Of a stretch of DNA of 64,000 nucleotides, positions 10,547 through 20,067 are shown piece by piece. The translations under genes were made by a program, and so were the position numbers. How positions within the stretch are numbered: the stretch's first letter is position 1; every line of letters begins with the position of its first letter. Under the pieces are notes generated by a model that searched no databases, had not been told where the DNA came from, and saw only the letters and a program-made list of their open reading frames with translations. The stretch covers positions 901,430 to 965,429 of the forward strand of contig CM067518.1 of assembly GCA_034509495.1 (NCBI GenBank). The letters are read 5' to 3'. The DNA is from Acestrorhynchus altus (lineage: Eukaryota; Chordata; Actinopteri; Characiformes; Acestrorhynchidae).

Positions 10547-11289
10547 ATGCATTCAGAGGGAGGAAAATGGTGAACAAGGCAATGATACACAGCAGTCATC
10601 GGATAATAGTATGTAAATGCATCGTGAACTGGCTTTACCTTGGGGGACGACATGGTTTGGGCTGAGTATGTAAAATTGATACTAAACAGTTTTTTAAAAA
10701 ACTACCTTTTTGGTACATTGCTTAGAACACAAATTACAAGGGATTAAAAAAGGTAACATTGCTACTGTTCCAAAAACAAACACCTATGATTGGTTGTTAT
10801 AATGTTCTGTAGATTTAACAACTGAGGTCAAATTACTTGCATGTTGTCTGAGGGCTTTGTCCAAAAGCAGCTGTGTGTATAAAGGATTTCTTTAATGCTT
10901 TAATTCATATAGATCAACTGTTCTTCACACTGGGATAATTGGCCTTTATTTAACCTAATTGCACAGTTAAACATGCAGGGCAGTGGTCAGCCCTGTCCAC
11001 AGCGCCCACAGGAACTTAAGCGTCATGCTCAATAGCACTTCACTCAAGTCCATTCCGTCCTGCCAGTTCAGGGAATCAAACTGGCAACCTTCCAATCACA
11101 AGGCTGTTTCTGTAGCTGCCAGTCCATGTCGGCTGCTGAATTTCATTCTTTTTTTGTTGTTCCATTGTGGTATTATGGTATGTAGAAAATGTAGAGTGTA
11201 TGAATAATTATACACAGTAGACTCTAATGAACAGCACTGACTTTTGATTTAATGTGATGAGACGGATGGGACATTAAATTTGTGAATTT
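10547..11289 (+). other. 3' flank of array gene 2; no gene seen
   Basis: Sequence shared with the flanks of the other units (GGGAATCAAACTGGCAACC and a TTATGGTATGTAG stretch). No exon supported. Confidence 0.6.
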
Positions 11290-11580
11290 GCAGGAATTGT
11301 AACATTTCTTGATCCATGGTATACCATGGTCAGTCACATCTCGACCTTTCCCTGATTGAAAATGTGTGGGACGCTATCAATACTCCACCCTTACCGCACA
11401 TTGAGAACATTCAATCTGCATGGGATGATCATCACAGGACACCATTAGGAACCGCTACAACTCCACGAAGAGACGTCCGGTATGTTGCGTTAAACCTGAT
11501 GCAGTACTGAGAGACACGACTTCTGTATGTGTAGATCAGTAGATATTGATCACATCAGTCTAAATGTTTAATCATTCATT
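11290..11580 (+). mobile_element. Degenerate Tc1/mariner-like fragment, unit 3
   Basis: Homologous to the fragments in the other units. It shows LSLIENVWDAINTPPLPH, which includes the IENVW motif typical of the Tc1/mariner catalytic region. It is frame-broken. Confidence 0.75.
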
Positions 11581-11871
11581 TTTCCATATTCCATAATAAG
11601 TGTATATATGTCAGAAGGATCAAATGCATGACTTCTCTGTCCTCATATTAAAATCAAATCTATGTTTGGTGTTTGTCAATAAAACAACCCAGCAGGGTCC
11701 AAACCCAGGTTCCTTGTTTTACTGCGTCCTTTTCAGACCCAACAACCAGTCCTTCTGTCCGAGAATCCATCAGAAATAAACTGCGGTTCATCAACTTTTC
11801 TTAGAATCAGTTCAGACCTCATATTGTCGACTAATATGAAGTGTAATGGATAAATTCACTGATCTGAGCTG

Positions 11872-12089
11872 CCAATCAGGGGGCTGCTCACTTCAACTTG
11901 CAGCCAATAGCAGCGCAGGGGGCGGAACTTCCGGAATAGAAGTCGCAGTGGTCACGTGGTTCCAGTGTAGCTCCTCCTGCGGTACAGGTGGGGGCGCTAG
12001 TTCTACAACTGGTTCTCTAAAGACAGTAAAGCGGAGATGATGATTTGGGTCTGCAGTGTTATGGACAAACAGGAGCTGCTCTGCTGAAG
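11872..12089 (+). promoter_or_regulatory. Promoter and exon 1 of zinc-finger unit 3
   Basis: CCAAT at 11872 and 11904, GGGGGCGG at 11918, CTTCCGGAA at 11928, CACGTG at 11953, in the same order and spacing as unit 2. Exon 1 ends at 12089 before the donor GTAAAG. Confidence 0.7.
12061..12087 (+). other. Conserved 8-codon upstream ORF, unit 3
   Basis: Reads MDKQELLC then TGA, two bases before the splice donor, as in units 2 and 4. Confidence 0.6.
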
Positions 12090-12099
12090 GTAAAGATCT

Positions 12100-12247
12100 C
12101 TACTACACTCTCACACACTGTTTACTGTGTGTTTACTCTCACACACTGTTTACTCTGTGTTTACTCTCACACACTGTTTACTGTGTGTTTACTCACACAC
12201 TGTTTACTGTGTGTTTACTCTCACACACTGTTTACTCTGTGTTTACT
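12100..12247. repeat. Minisatellite at the start of intron 1, unit 3
   Basis: Five to six imperfect copies of a TCACACACTGTTTACTCTGTGTTTAC-type repeat directly after the exon 1 donor. Confidence 0.88.
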
Positions 12248-12753
12248 ATGGTGGGGAAAAAGAAGATGAGTTGAGTTTCATCAGAATATGATCTGATGAC
12301 AATAAGCTGTTTATGATGAAAGTAACGATAGGAATGCCTGGAAGTATTGTCTGAAATAGTGTGAAAGGTATAGGGTCTAGAGGACAGGTAGTTTTATTGT
12401 TAGATGTGAGAGATGAAGGAGGTCACCTGTGAAAAGTGGAGAGAAATAAGACAGAACTGTAGGGGGAAGAGAAGGGTCTCTGGTGGGAGGAGTAGAGGGA
12501 GATAGAAAGGATTGGCAGATCTTGTCAACCTTCTCTTCAGTGAAGGTGACAATCTTCCATGATGTGGGTACTTGTAGGGGGGTTTAGGAGAGAAGTCGGA
12601 GAAGAGCTTGCGTGGATCAGATACTGATGCTTCAGGTCGTTTACCAAGTACACGGGCAATTTAATAACTGAAACACGTAAATAATCTCTGTTTGTTTGTT
12701 CTGTTACATGTTATTTACATGTTATTATAAATTTTACTTAATTTTTTCTCCAG
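12248..12753 (+). other. Rest of intron 1, unit 3
   Basis: Intronic sequence between the minisatellite and the acceptor at 12752-12753 (TTTTTTCTCCAG). It lacks the SINE of unit 2 and the TA repeat of unit 1. No exon seen. Confidence 0.6.
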
Positions 12754-12859
12754 AATGCCCCCTGGACTGTACCTACTGACACCATTTGTTCCTGGAAAAT
12801 TGCTCATGTTCTATACCCACAATCATCTCTGAAGGCACCACAAAGAGGGTTATCTTACA

Positions 12860-14593
12860 ATGACATCATCAGAAGAGATAAAATATGAGAACGTAGATTC
12901 TAATAGCTCTTCTCATTGGGACTATTCTCCAAAAGAAGAAACCCAGGTGAAGACAGGAAAACGGACATCTCACAATTTTGATGATTGCAGGAAGAGTTTT
13001 GTGGAACAGAGTGCTCTACCAACACACCAGAGTATTCACCCTGGAGAGAAACCATATCACTGTTCAGAGTGTGGGATGAATTTTACAAGGAGCAGTACCC
13101 TCAAAGCACACCAGCGCATTCACACAGGAGAGAAACCGTATCACTGCTCAGCGTGTGGAATGAGTTTTCGAAGTAATAGTGCCTTGATTAAACATCAGCG
13201 TATCCACACAGGAGAGAAACCATATCAGTGCTCAGAGTGTGAAAACAGCTTTAGATTGAGGAGTACCCTCATAAAACACGAGCGTATTCACACTGGAGAG
13301 AAACCGTATCACTGCTCGGAGTGTGGAAACAGCTTTAGGTTGAGCAGTACCCTCAAAGCACACCAGCGTATTCACAGTGGAGAGAAACCATATCGCTGCT
13401 CAGACTGCGGAAGCAGCTTTACATTGAGCAGCATTCTCAAAATACACCAGCGTATTCACACTGGAGAGAAACCGTATCAGTGCCCAGAGTGTGGGATGGG
13501 TTTTAGGAGGAGCGATACCCTTAAAGCACACCAGTGTATTCACAGAGAAGAGAAACCTCATCACTGCTCACAATGTGGGATGAGTTTTAAAAGCTCTGGT
13601 ACTTATAAAAAACACCAGCGTATCCACACTGGAGAGAAACCATATCACTGCTCAGATTGTGGAAGCAGCTTTACATTGAGCAGTACTCTCAAAACACACC
13701 AGCGCATTCACACTGGGGAGAAACCGTATCAGTGCTCAGAGTGTGGGATAAGTTTTAGAAGGAGTGATACCCTCAAAGCACACCAGCGCATTCACACAGG
13801 AGAGAAACCTCATAACTGCTCAGACTGTGGGATGAGTTTTAGAGAGAATGGTTTCCTCAAAGCACATCAGCTCATTCACACAGGACAGAAACCACATTAC
13901 TGCTCAGACTGTGGGATGAGTTTTAGAAGTAATAGTGTCTTGAAAAAACACCAGCGCGTTCATACAGGAGAGAAACCTCATAACTGCTCAGAGTGTGGGA
14001 AGAGTTTTAAAGAGAGTGGTACCCTCAAAACACACCAGCTCATTCACACAGGACAGAAACCACATTACTGCTCAGACTGTGGGATGAGTTTCAGAAGTAA
14101 TAGTGTCTTGAAAAGACACCAGCGCATTCACACAGGAGAGAAACCGTATCAGTGCTCAGAGTGCGGGATGAATTTTAGAAACAGTAGTGCCTTGAAGACA
14201 CATGAGCGCATTCACACTGGAGAGAAACCTTATAACTGCTCAGACTGTGGGATGGGTTTTAGAGAGAGTGGTCTCCTCAAAGCACACCACCTCATTCACA
14301 CAGGACTTAAACCATATCACTGCTCAGATTGTGGGATGAGTTTTAAAAGTAATGGTGTCTTGAAAAAACACCAACGTATTCACACAGAAAAGAAACTGTT
14401 TCACTGCTCAGAGTGTGGGATGAGTTTCAAAGAGAGTGGTACCTTCAAAACACACCAGGTCATTCACACAGGACAGAAACCACATTACTGCTCAGACTGT
14501 GGGATGAGTTTTAGAAGCAATAGTGTCTTGAAAAGACACCAGTGCATTCACATGAGAAAACCTGCATCAATAAAAGTCGAGGAGAACAATTGA
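12860..14593 (+). CDS. C2H2 zinc-finger protein, 18 fingers (array gene 3)
   Basis: 577 residues from the ATG at 12860 (MTSSEEIKYENVDS), the conserved start. The exon begins at 12754 and its first ATG (12755) opens a separate upstream ORF that ends in TGA before 12860. The head is followed by the usual degenerate finger (FDDCRKSF) and 18 regular fingers, the longest array in the cluster. Fingers 11, 13 and 18 are nearly the same (HYCSDCGMSFRSNSVLK), which points to internal duplication or conversion. All zinc ligands of the 18 fingers are present. No effector domain is visible. Probably nuclear, with unknown DNA target. Confidence 0.93.
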   Translation: MTSSEEIKYENVDSNSSSHWDYSPKEETQVKTGKRTSHNFDDCRKSFVEQSALPTHQSIHPGEKPYHCSECGMNFTRSSTLKAHQRIHTGEKPYHCSACGMSFRSNSALIKHQRIHTGEKPYQCSECENSFRLRSTLIKHERIHTGEKPYHCSECGNSFRLSSTLKAHQRIHSGEKPYRCSDCGSSFTLSSILKIHQRIHTGEKPYQCPECGMGFRRSDTLKAHQCIHREEKPHHCSQCGMSFKSSGTYKKHQRIHTGEKPYHCSDCGSSFTLSSTLKTHQRIHTGEKPYQCSECGISFRRSDTLKAHQRIHTGEKPHNCSDCGMSFRENGFLKAHQLIHTGQKPHYCSDCGMSFRSNSVLKKHQRVHTGEKPHNCSECGKSFKESGTLKTHQLIHTGQKPHYCSDCGMSFRSNSVLKRHQRIHTGEKPYQCSECGMNFRNSSALKTHERIHTGEKPYNCSDCGMGFRESGLLKAHHLIHTGLKPYHCSDCGMSFKSNGVLKKHQRIHTEKKLFHCSECGMSFKESGTFKTHQVIHTGQKPHYCSDCGMSFRSNSVLKRHQCIHMRKPASIKVEENN

Positions 14594-15249
14594 CATTGAA
14601 ATTTGAAGATACAAATGGATTCTGAGGGAGGTAAACAAATACAACTGTTAATAAGGCAGTGTAAGCACATTATGTACTGGAGTTACCTCAATTTAAAAAA
14701 AAAATGCATATTTTTGATACTTTGCTTAAAACATATTGCGAGGGATTAATGGAAGTAACATTGCTACTAGTGCAGAAAAACACATATGACATAATGTTTC
14801 ATAGGTGTAATAACTGAGCTTGAACTACTTGCATGCCATTGTCATGCTGTCTGATGACTCCAAAGGTAGCTCTGTGTGTAAATTGCCCCTGAAACATAAA
14901 AATGCATGTAGATCCACTGTGCTGCACACAGAAACTTGTCCTCTGCATTTAAGCCATTTACACAGTGAATTCACACAACAGGGGCAGTGAGGGGGTGGAG
15001 GGCAGCCCTATCCACAGCTCGCACTGGCAGTTAACTACCTTGCTCAGGAGCATTTCAGTCATGTCCTGCCAGTTCAGGGAATCAAACTGCAACCTTCCAA
15101 TTTTAAGGCCGGTTCTGTATCTACCAGGCCTTATGTTATTACTGTATGTAGGAATAATTGTACACAGTAGACTCTAATGAACAACATAAAATGTTAACTG
15201 ATGTTCAAGATTAGATGGATGGGACTTTTCATTTGTAAATTTGTGCAGG
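14594..15249 (+). other. 3' flank of array gene 3; no gene seen
   Basis: Shared unit flank (AAATTTGAAGATACAAA, GGGAATCAAACTGCAACC). No exon supported. Confidence 0.6.
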
Positions 15250-15640
15250 AATTGTAACATTCTTTGATCCATGGTGTTGCATGTGTTCCTGGAACTTTGA
15301 AGACAGATACTATACTGTGGTCAGTCTCATATCCAGACCTATCCCTGATTGACAATGTGTGGGATGCTATTGGAAGCTCTATCAACACTCCACCCCTACC
15401 ACACCATCTGCAGAACTGAGTGAGAACATTCAAGCTGCATGAGATGGATTATCATAGGACACCATTAGGAACCTCTTCAAATCCATGTTGCGTTAAACCC
15501 ATCACCATACTGTGAGACACAATTCTGTATGTGTAGATCAATAAATATTGATCAGATCAGTCTAAATGTTTAATCATTCATTTTTCCTTACCAACAGCAC
15601 TGCAATCTCACACTTCCTTCTGGGTGCAGCTCTTTGTTCC
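15250..15640 (+). mobile_element. Degenerate Tc1/mariner-like fragment, unit 4
   Basis: Homologous to the fragments of the other units, with GATTGACAATGTGTGGGATG and GATCAATAAATATTGATC as landmarks. Non-functional. Confidence 0.7.
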
Positions 15641-15993
15641 ATGATGAGTGTAAATATGTCAGAAGGATTCTCCATCCTCATATTAAAATCAAGTCTATGG
15701 TTGGTGTTTGTCAATAAAACAACGCAGCAGGGTCCAAATCCAGGTTCCTTGTCTTACTGTGTCCTTTTCAGACCCAACAACCAGTCCTTCTGTCTGAGAA
15801 TCATTAAGTGTCTTAAAGATGTTCTTCTCAGTTTTTGTGGGAAAATTAGGTAAAAAAAAAAAAAAACACCATCAGAAATAAACTGCTGTTCATCAATTGT
15901 TCATAGAATAAGTTCAGACCTCAGATTGTGGACTAATATGAAGTGTCTCTTATCTGAGCGGGCAATCAGTGGGCTGCTCACTTCAACTTGCAG

Positions 15994-16196
15994 CCAATAG
16001 CAGCGCAGAGGGCGGGGTTTCCGGAATACAGGTGTGTTTAAGTACCTGAGCACAGTGGTCACGTGGTTCCAGTGTAGCTCTTCCTGCAGTACAGGTGGGG
16101 GCGCTAGTTCTACAACTGGTTCTCTAAAGACAGTAAAGCAGAGAAGAAGATTCTGGACTGCAGTGTTATGGACAAACAGGAGCTGCTCTACTGAAG
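15994..16196 (+). promoter_or_regulatory. Promoter and exon 1 of zinc-finger unit 4
   Basis: CCAAT at 15994, GGGCGGGG at 16010, TTTCCGGAA at 16018, CACGTG at 16060. The more upstream CCAAT of units 2 and 3 is changed to GCAAT here. Exon 1 ends at 16196 before GTAAAG. Confidence 0.7.
16168..16194 (+). other. Conserved 8-codon upstream ORF, unit 4
   Basis: Reads MDKQELLY then TGA, ending two bases before the exon 1 donor, as in units 2 and 3. Confidence 0.6.
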
Positions 16197-16212
16197 GTAA
16201 AGATCTCTACTA

Positions 16213-16265
16213 AACTCTTACACACTGTTTACTCTGTGTTTACTCTCACACACTGTTTACTCTGA
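16213..16265. repeat. Short minisatellite remnant in intron 1, unit 4
   Basis: About two copies of the CACACTGTTTACTCTG repeat seen in units 2 and 3, at the same place after the donor. Confidence 0.75.
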
Positions 16266-16550
16266 GGGAGTTTATTATTATTACTATTAGCAGTAGTTTT
16301 GTTGTACCTTGATTTTGTTTTTTTGTTGATATTGTTCTTCCAGCCTCAAGAACTCAAAATCTACTTAACATATAAATGTCTTACTATCTGTCTGTCTGTT
16401 CCAGTTTGTGCTGTTGCTTTTTATATTTAAATTTTACTTTCTTTTTTTCTCCAGAATGCCCCCATGACTGTGCCCAGTGACACTACTTATTCTGTGTTCT
16501 ATACCCCCAAACATCTCACAAGACACCACAAAGAGATATCTCTCACAATC

Positions 16551-17657
16551 ATGTCATCAGAAGAGATTAAATGTGAGAATGTAGATTCTCATTGCTCTTC
16601 TGATAGGAATACAGGAAAAGTGACATCTCACCACTTAAGTGACTGTGGGAAGAGTTTTGCGGAACAGAGTGGTCTACCAGCACACCACAATATTCATACT
16701 GGAGAGAAACCATATCACTGCTCAGAGTGTGGAAACAGCTTTAGGTTGAGCAGTACCCTAAAAGCACACCAGCGTATTCACACGGGAGAGAAGCCATATC
16801 GGTGCTCAGAGTGTGGAAGCAGCTTTAGATTGAGCACTACTCTCAAAGCACACCAGCGTATTCACACTGGAGAGAAACCATATCACTGCTCAGAGTGTGG
16901 GATGAGTTTTAGAAGGAGCGGTACTCTCAAAACACACCAGCGTATTCATACCGGAGAAAAACCATATCACTGCTCACAGTGTGGGATGAGATTTAAAAGC
17001 TCTGGTACTTTTAAAACACACCAACTCATTCACACAGAAGAAAAACCGCATAACTGCTCAGAGTGTGGCATGAGTTTTAAAAGCTCTGGTACCTTTAAAA
17101 AACACCAGCTCATTCACAAAGGAGTGAAACCTCATAACTGTTCTGAGTGTGGGATGAGTTTTAGAGACAGTGGTAATCTAAAAGCACACCAGCGCATTCA
17201 CACGGGAGAGAAACCATATCACTGCTCAGAGTGTGGGATATGTTTTAGAGAGAGTGGGATGCTCAAAGCACACCAGCGTATTCACACTGGAGAGAAACCA
17301 TATCACTGCTCAGATTGTGGGATGAGTTTTAAAAGCTCTGGTACCTTTAAAAAACACCAGCTCATTCATACAGGACTGAAACCACATTACTGCTCAGATT
17401 GCGAGACGTGTTTTAGAGATAGTGGTACCCTCAAAAAACATCAGCGCATTCACACTGGAGAGAAACCGTATCATTGCTCAGAGTGTGGGATGAGTTTTAG
17501 AGAGAGCGGTACTCTGAAAACACACCAGCTCATTCACACTGGAGAAAAACCTTATCACTGCTCAGATTGTGTTAAGAGTTTTAGAAGTAATAGTGCCTTG
17601 AAAAAACACCAACGAATTCACACAAGACAAACTGCATTGTTGAAAGTGGAGAAATAA
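16551..17657 (+). CDS. C2H2 zinc-finger protein, 11 fingers (array gene 4)
   Basis: 368 residues from the conserved ATG at 16551 (MSSEEIKCENVDS); an in-frame ATG at 16464 would add 29 residues. The exon starts at 16455 after TTTTTCTCCAG. The head is followed by a degenerate finger (LSDCGKSF) and 11 regular fingers, the shortest intact array, so it differs from genes 1-3 by loss or non-gain of five to seven fingers. Fingers 4, 5 and 8 share the helix KSSGTFK. Finger 9 (SDCETCF) and finger 11 (SDCVKSF) have changed residues between cysteine and phenylalanine but keep the zinc ligands. No effector domain is visible and the target is unknown. Confidence 0.92.
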   Translation: MSSEEIKCENVDSHCSSDRNTGKVTSHHLSDCGKSFAEQSGLPAHHNIHTGEKPYHCSECGNSFRLSSTLKAHQRIHTGEKPYRCSECGSSFRLSTTLKAHQRIHTGEKPYHCSECGMSFRRSGTLKTHQRIHTGEKPYHCSQCGMRFKSSGTFKTHQLIHTEEKPHNCSECGMSFKSSGTFKKHQLIHKGVKPHNCSECGMSFRDSGNLKAHQRIHTGEKPYHCSECGICFRESGMLKAHQRIHTGEKPYHCSDCGMSFKSSGTFKKHQLIHTGLKPHYCSDCETCFRDSGTLKKHQRIHTGEKPYHCSECGMSFRESGTLKTHQLIHTGEKPYHCSDCVKSFRSNSALKKHQRIHTRQTALLKVEK

Positions 17658-18479
17658 CCGACATTGAAATTTGAAGATGTGAATGCATTCAGAGGGAGGT
17701 AAAACAAAAACAACTGTCAACAAAGCAGTGGTACATAGCAGTATGTAAATGCATTATAAACGTGAGGGGATGGCTTGGATAGGGCTGGGAATCCAACACT
17801 GATACTGAAACAGTGCTGACTGAAGCATCTTGGTACTTTTGAGTACCAAAAAGTGTTTAAAAAGTTGTGCATATTTTGATTAAAATACAAATTCCAAGGG
17901 ATTAATGGCCGTAACATTGCTACTAGTGCAAAAAACCACCTATGACTGGGTGTTATAATGTTCCGTAGGCTAAATAACAGCTCAAACTACTTGCATGCCA
18001 TTGTCATGTCTGAGGACTCTGTTTGAAAGTAGCCGTTTGTGTAAATCACCTCTTAAATGTAAACGTGCATACAGATCCACTGTTCTTGTACATGGGGAAG
18101 TGTGTTCTTGTCATTTAACGCATTTACACAGTGAAACGCACACTCAAGTGAATTTACACAATAGGGGGCAGTGAGGCTACCCCTATCCACAGCATCCACT
18201 GGGAGTTAAGTGCCTTGTTCAGGGACACATTGTGTCCATCCAGTCCTGCCTGTTCAGGGAATCAAATTGGCAATCTTCTGGTTCTGTTACTACCAGGCCA
18301 CGTCTGACGCTGGATTTCATTCTTTTCATTCTTTTTATGCATTATGGTATGTAGGAAAGGTAGATTGTAGGAATAATTATACACAGTAGACTCTATTGAA
18401 CAGCTTTAAATGTTAACTGATGTCCAAGATTTCATAGGATGGATGGATGGATGGATGGGACATTTCATTTGTAAATTTG
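17658..18479 (+). other. 3' flank of array gene 4; no gene seen
   Basis: Unit flank sequence as in the other copies, with a short (GGAT)n run near 18440-18457. No exon supported. Confidence 0.6.
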
Positions 18480-18885
18480 TACAGGAATTGTAACTTTCCT
18501 TGATCCGTGGTGTCGCGTGTGTACCTGGAACTTTGAAGACACAGATACTATATCATGGACAGTCACCTCTCCAGACCTGTTCCAGATTGAAAATGCATGG
18601 GATGCAATTGGGCGCTCTATCAACACTCCACCCCTACCACACAATCTGCAGAACTGAGTGTGAACTTTCAAGCTGCGTGGCATGGATTTTCACAGGACAC
18701 CGTTAGGAACCTCTACAACTCCATGCAGAGATGTTGCGTTAAACCCGATGCCATTTTGAGAGACACAACTGCTGTATGAGTAGATCAGAAGACATTCATC
18801 TTATCAGTCTACATGTTTAACCATCAATTTTTTATTCCCAACAGCACTGCAATCCCACACTTCCTTCTGGGTGCAGCTCTGTGTT
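18480..18885 (+). mobile_element. Degenerate Tc1/mariner-like fragment, unit 5
   Basis: Homologous to the other unit fragments (ATCAACACTCCACCCCTACC and AGATTGAAAATGCATGGGAT). It marks a fifth, incomplete array unit that has no promoter block like units 2-4. Confidence 0.7.
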
Positions 18886-19065
18886 ACATGAGTGTAAATA
18901 TATCAGAAGGATCAAATGCATGTCTTCTCTGTCCTCATATTAAAATCAAATCCATGGTTGGTGTTTATCAACAGCAGGGTACAAACCCAGGTTCCTTGTC
19001 TTACTTTTTTTTTTTAACATGGATCAGTTTGTTTATGTTGGTGATTTTTTTTTTATTCTGTATTC

Positions 19066-19212
19066 TTAAGAATGGAATGACCTCTTGAATCTGCTGTGAC
19101 CAGTGTCCGTTTTCACTGATCACAAACACCTCAGGAAACAACATAAAGAGAGATCTCTTATGTTGTTATCAAAGGAAATAAAATGTGAGAATAAATATTC
19201 TAAAAGGTCCAC
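19066..19212 (+). pseudogene. 5' remnant of a zinc-finger exon, unit 5
   Basis: Starting at AAGAATGGAATGACCTCTTG, this matches the first 150 bases of the intact finger exons. It runs through CATAAAGAGAGATCTCTTATG and GGAAATAAAATGTGAGAATA, the counterpart of the EIKCENVDS codons. The conserved ATG and frame are damaged and no finger follows. The array therefore ends here with a truncated unit. Confidence 0.7.
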
Positions 19213-20067
19213 TAGTAGGCAAGAATCTTTTCAGTGTTCTTATATATATGGCCTATATACACAGCAGTGACCTATGTCCAGTAAATGAATGTATGCATAA
19301 TGAAAGTTCAACAGTTGTACATTCACAAAAGTGGATCTACATGTAATATACACTTGACAAAGAAATAACGTGGTAAAAACTGTATTTTGAGATAGTGTGT
19401 TTCTTTAACTGAAAAAATGGCAACCTTAAAAAGCTCTGCTTTGTGGGCCTCAACCATTTTCCTTTTTAGAGTGCTAGGTATCTGCTTAGAAGAACCCATT
19501 GCTGTTGTTTTTGCAGGTTAGAGGAATCTGGGTTTTATAAAGCTTTGAAACTTGCATCACAGCAGGAAAACACTAAAACGAGTAGGACAGTGCTACTTCA
19601 GACCCGTCTTGAGATCCACCGATCTAGAAAACTGGTACATAGGTATAAAAAGCACTGAGATTTAAGTCAAAGAGATTGAAGTTAAAATGTATTTCTATGA
19701 ATGATTTTCATCCTAGAAGTAAGAGCAAAAAAGAAAAACACCAGTGATTGAAGTCAGAAGGTGTGTTTATTCTTTATACAGCAAGTTTTTCAGTTTGACA
19801 AATAATTGCTAAAACATTTAATCATAATCAAGATTGACATGACAGGCAGTAGGAATCTCACTGTCACCGCTATAAGTTTGACAAACATTTGGACACCGTT
19901 TTAAGAGTAAAATGTAAAATGTCTTATACATGTTTACCAGGTTTCGTCCTGGAATAAACCATTGTGTTCTTATTGCTATTGATCAGACCTATCTGCGAAA
20001 ACCAAACAAATACTCCATGGCTGATGATCCTTGATCATAACTTGAAGGTTGATCTCAGTGGTCTGAT
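19213..20067. other. Boundary between zinc-finger array and CYP2 array
   Basis: No exon is seen to about 19740. From there on it is the 3' untranslated region and flank of the first minus-strand CYP2 gene (TAATCATAATCAAGATTGACATGA is shared with the flank near 35590-35625). Confidence 0.55.
19766..19771 (-). terminator. Likely poly(A) signal of CYP2 gene A
   Basis: TTTATT on the plus strand is AATAAA on the gene strand, about 300 bases past the stop codon. The same context (GATTGAAGT...TTTATT) occurs after gene B. Confidence 0.45.
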
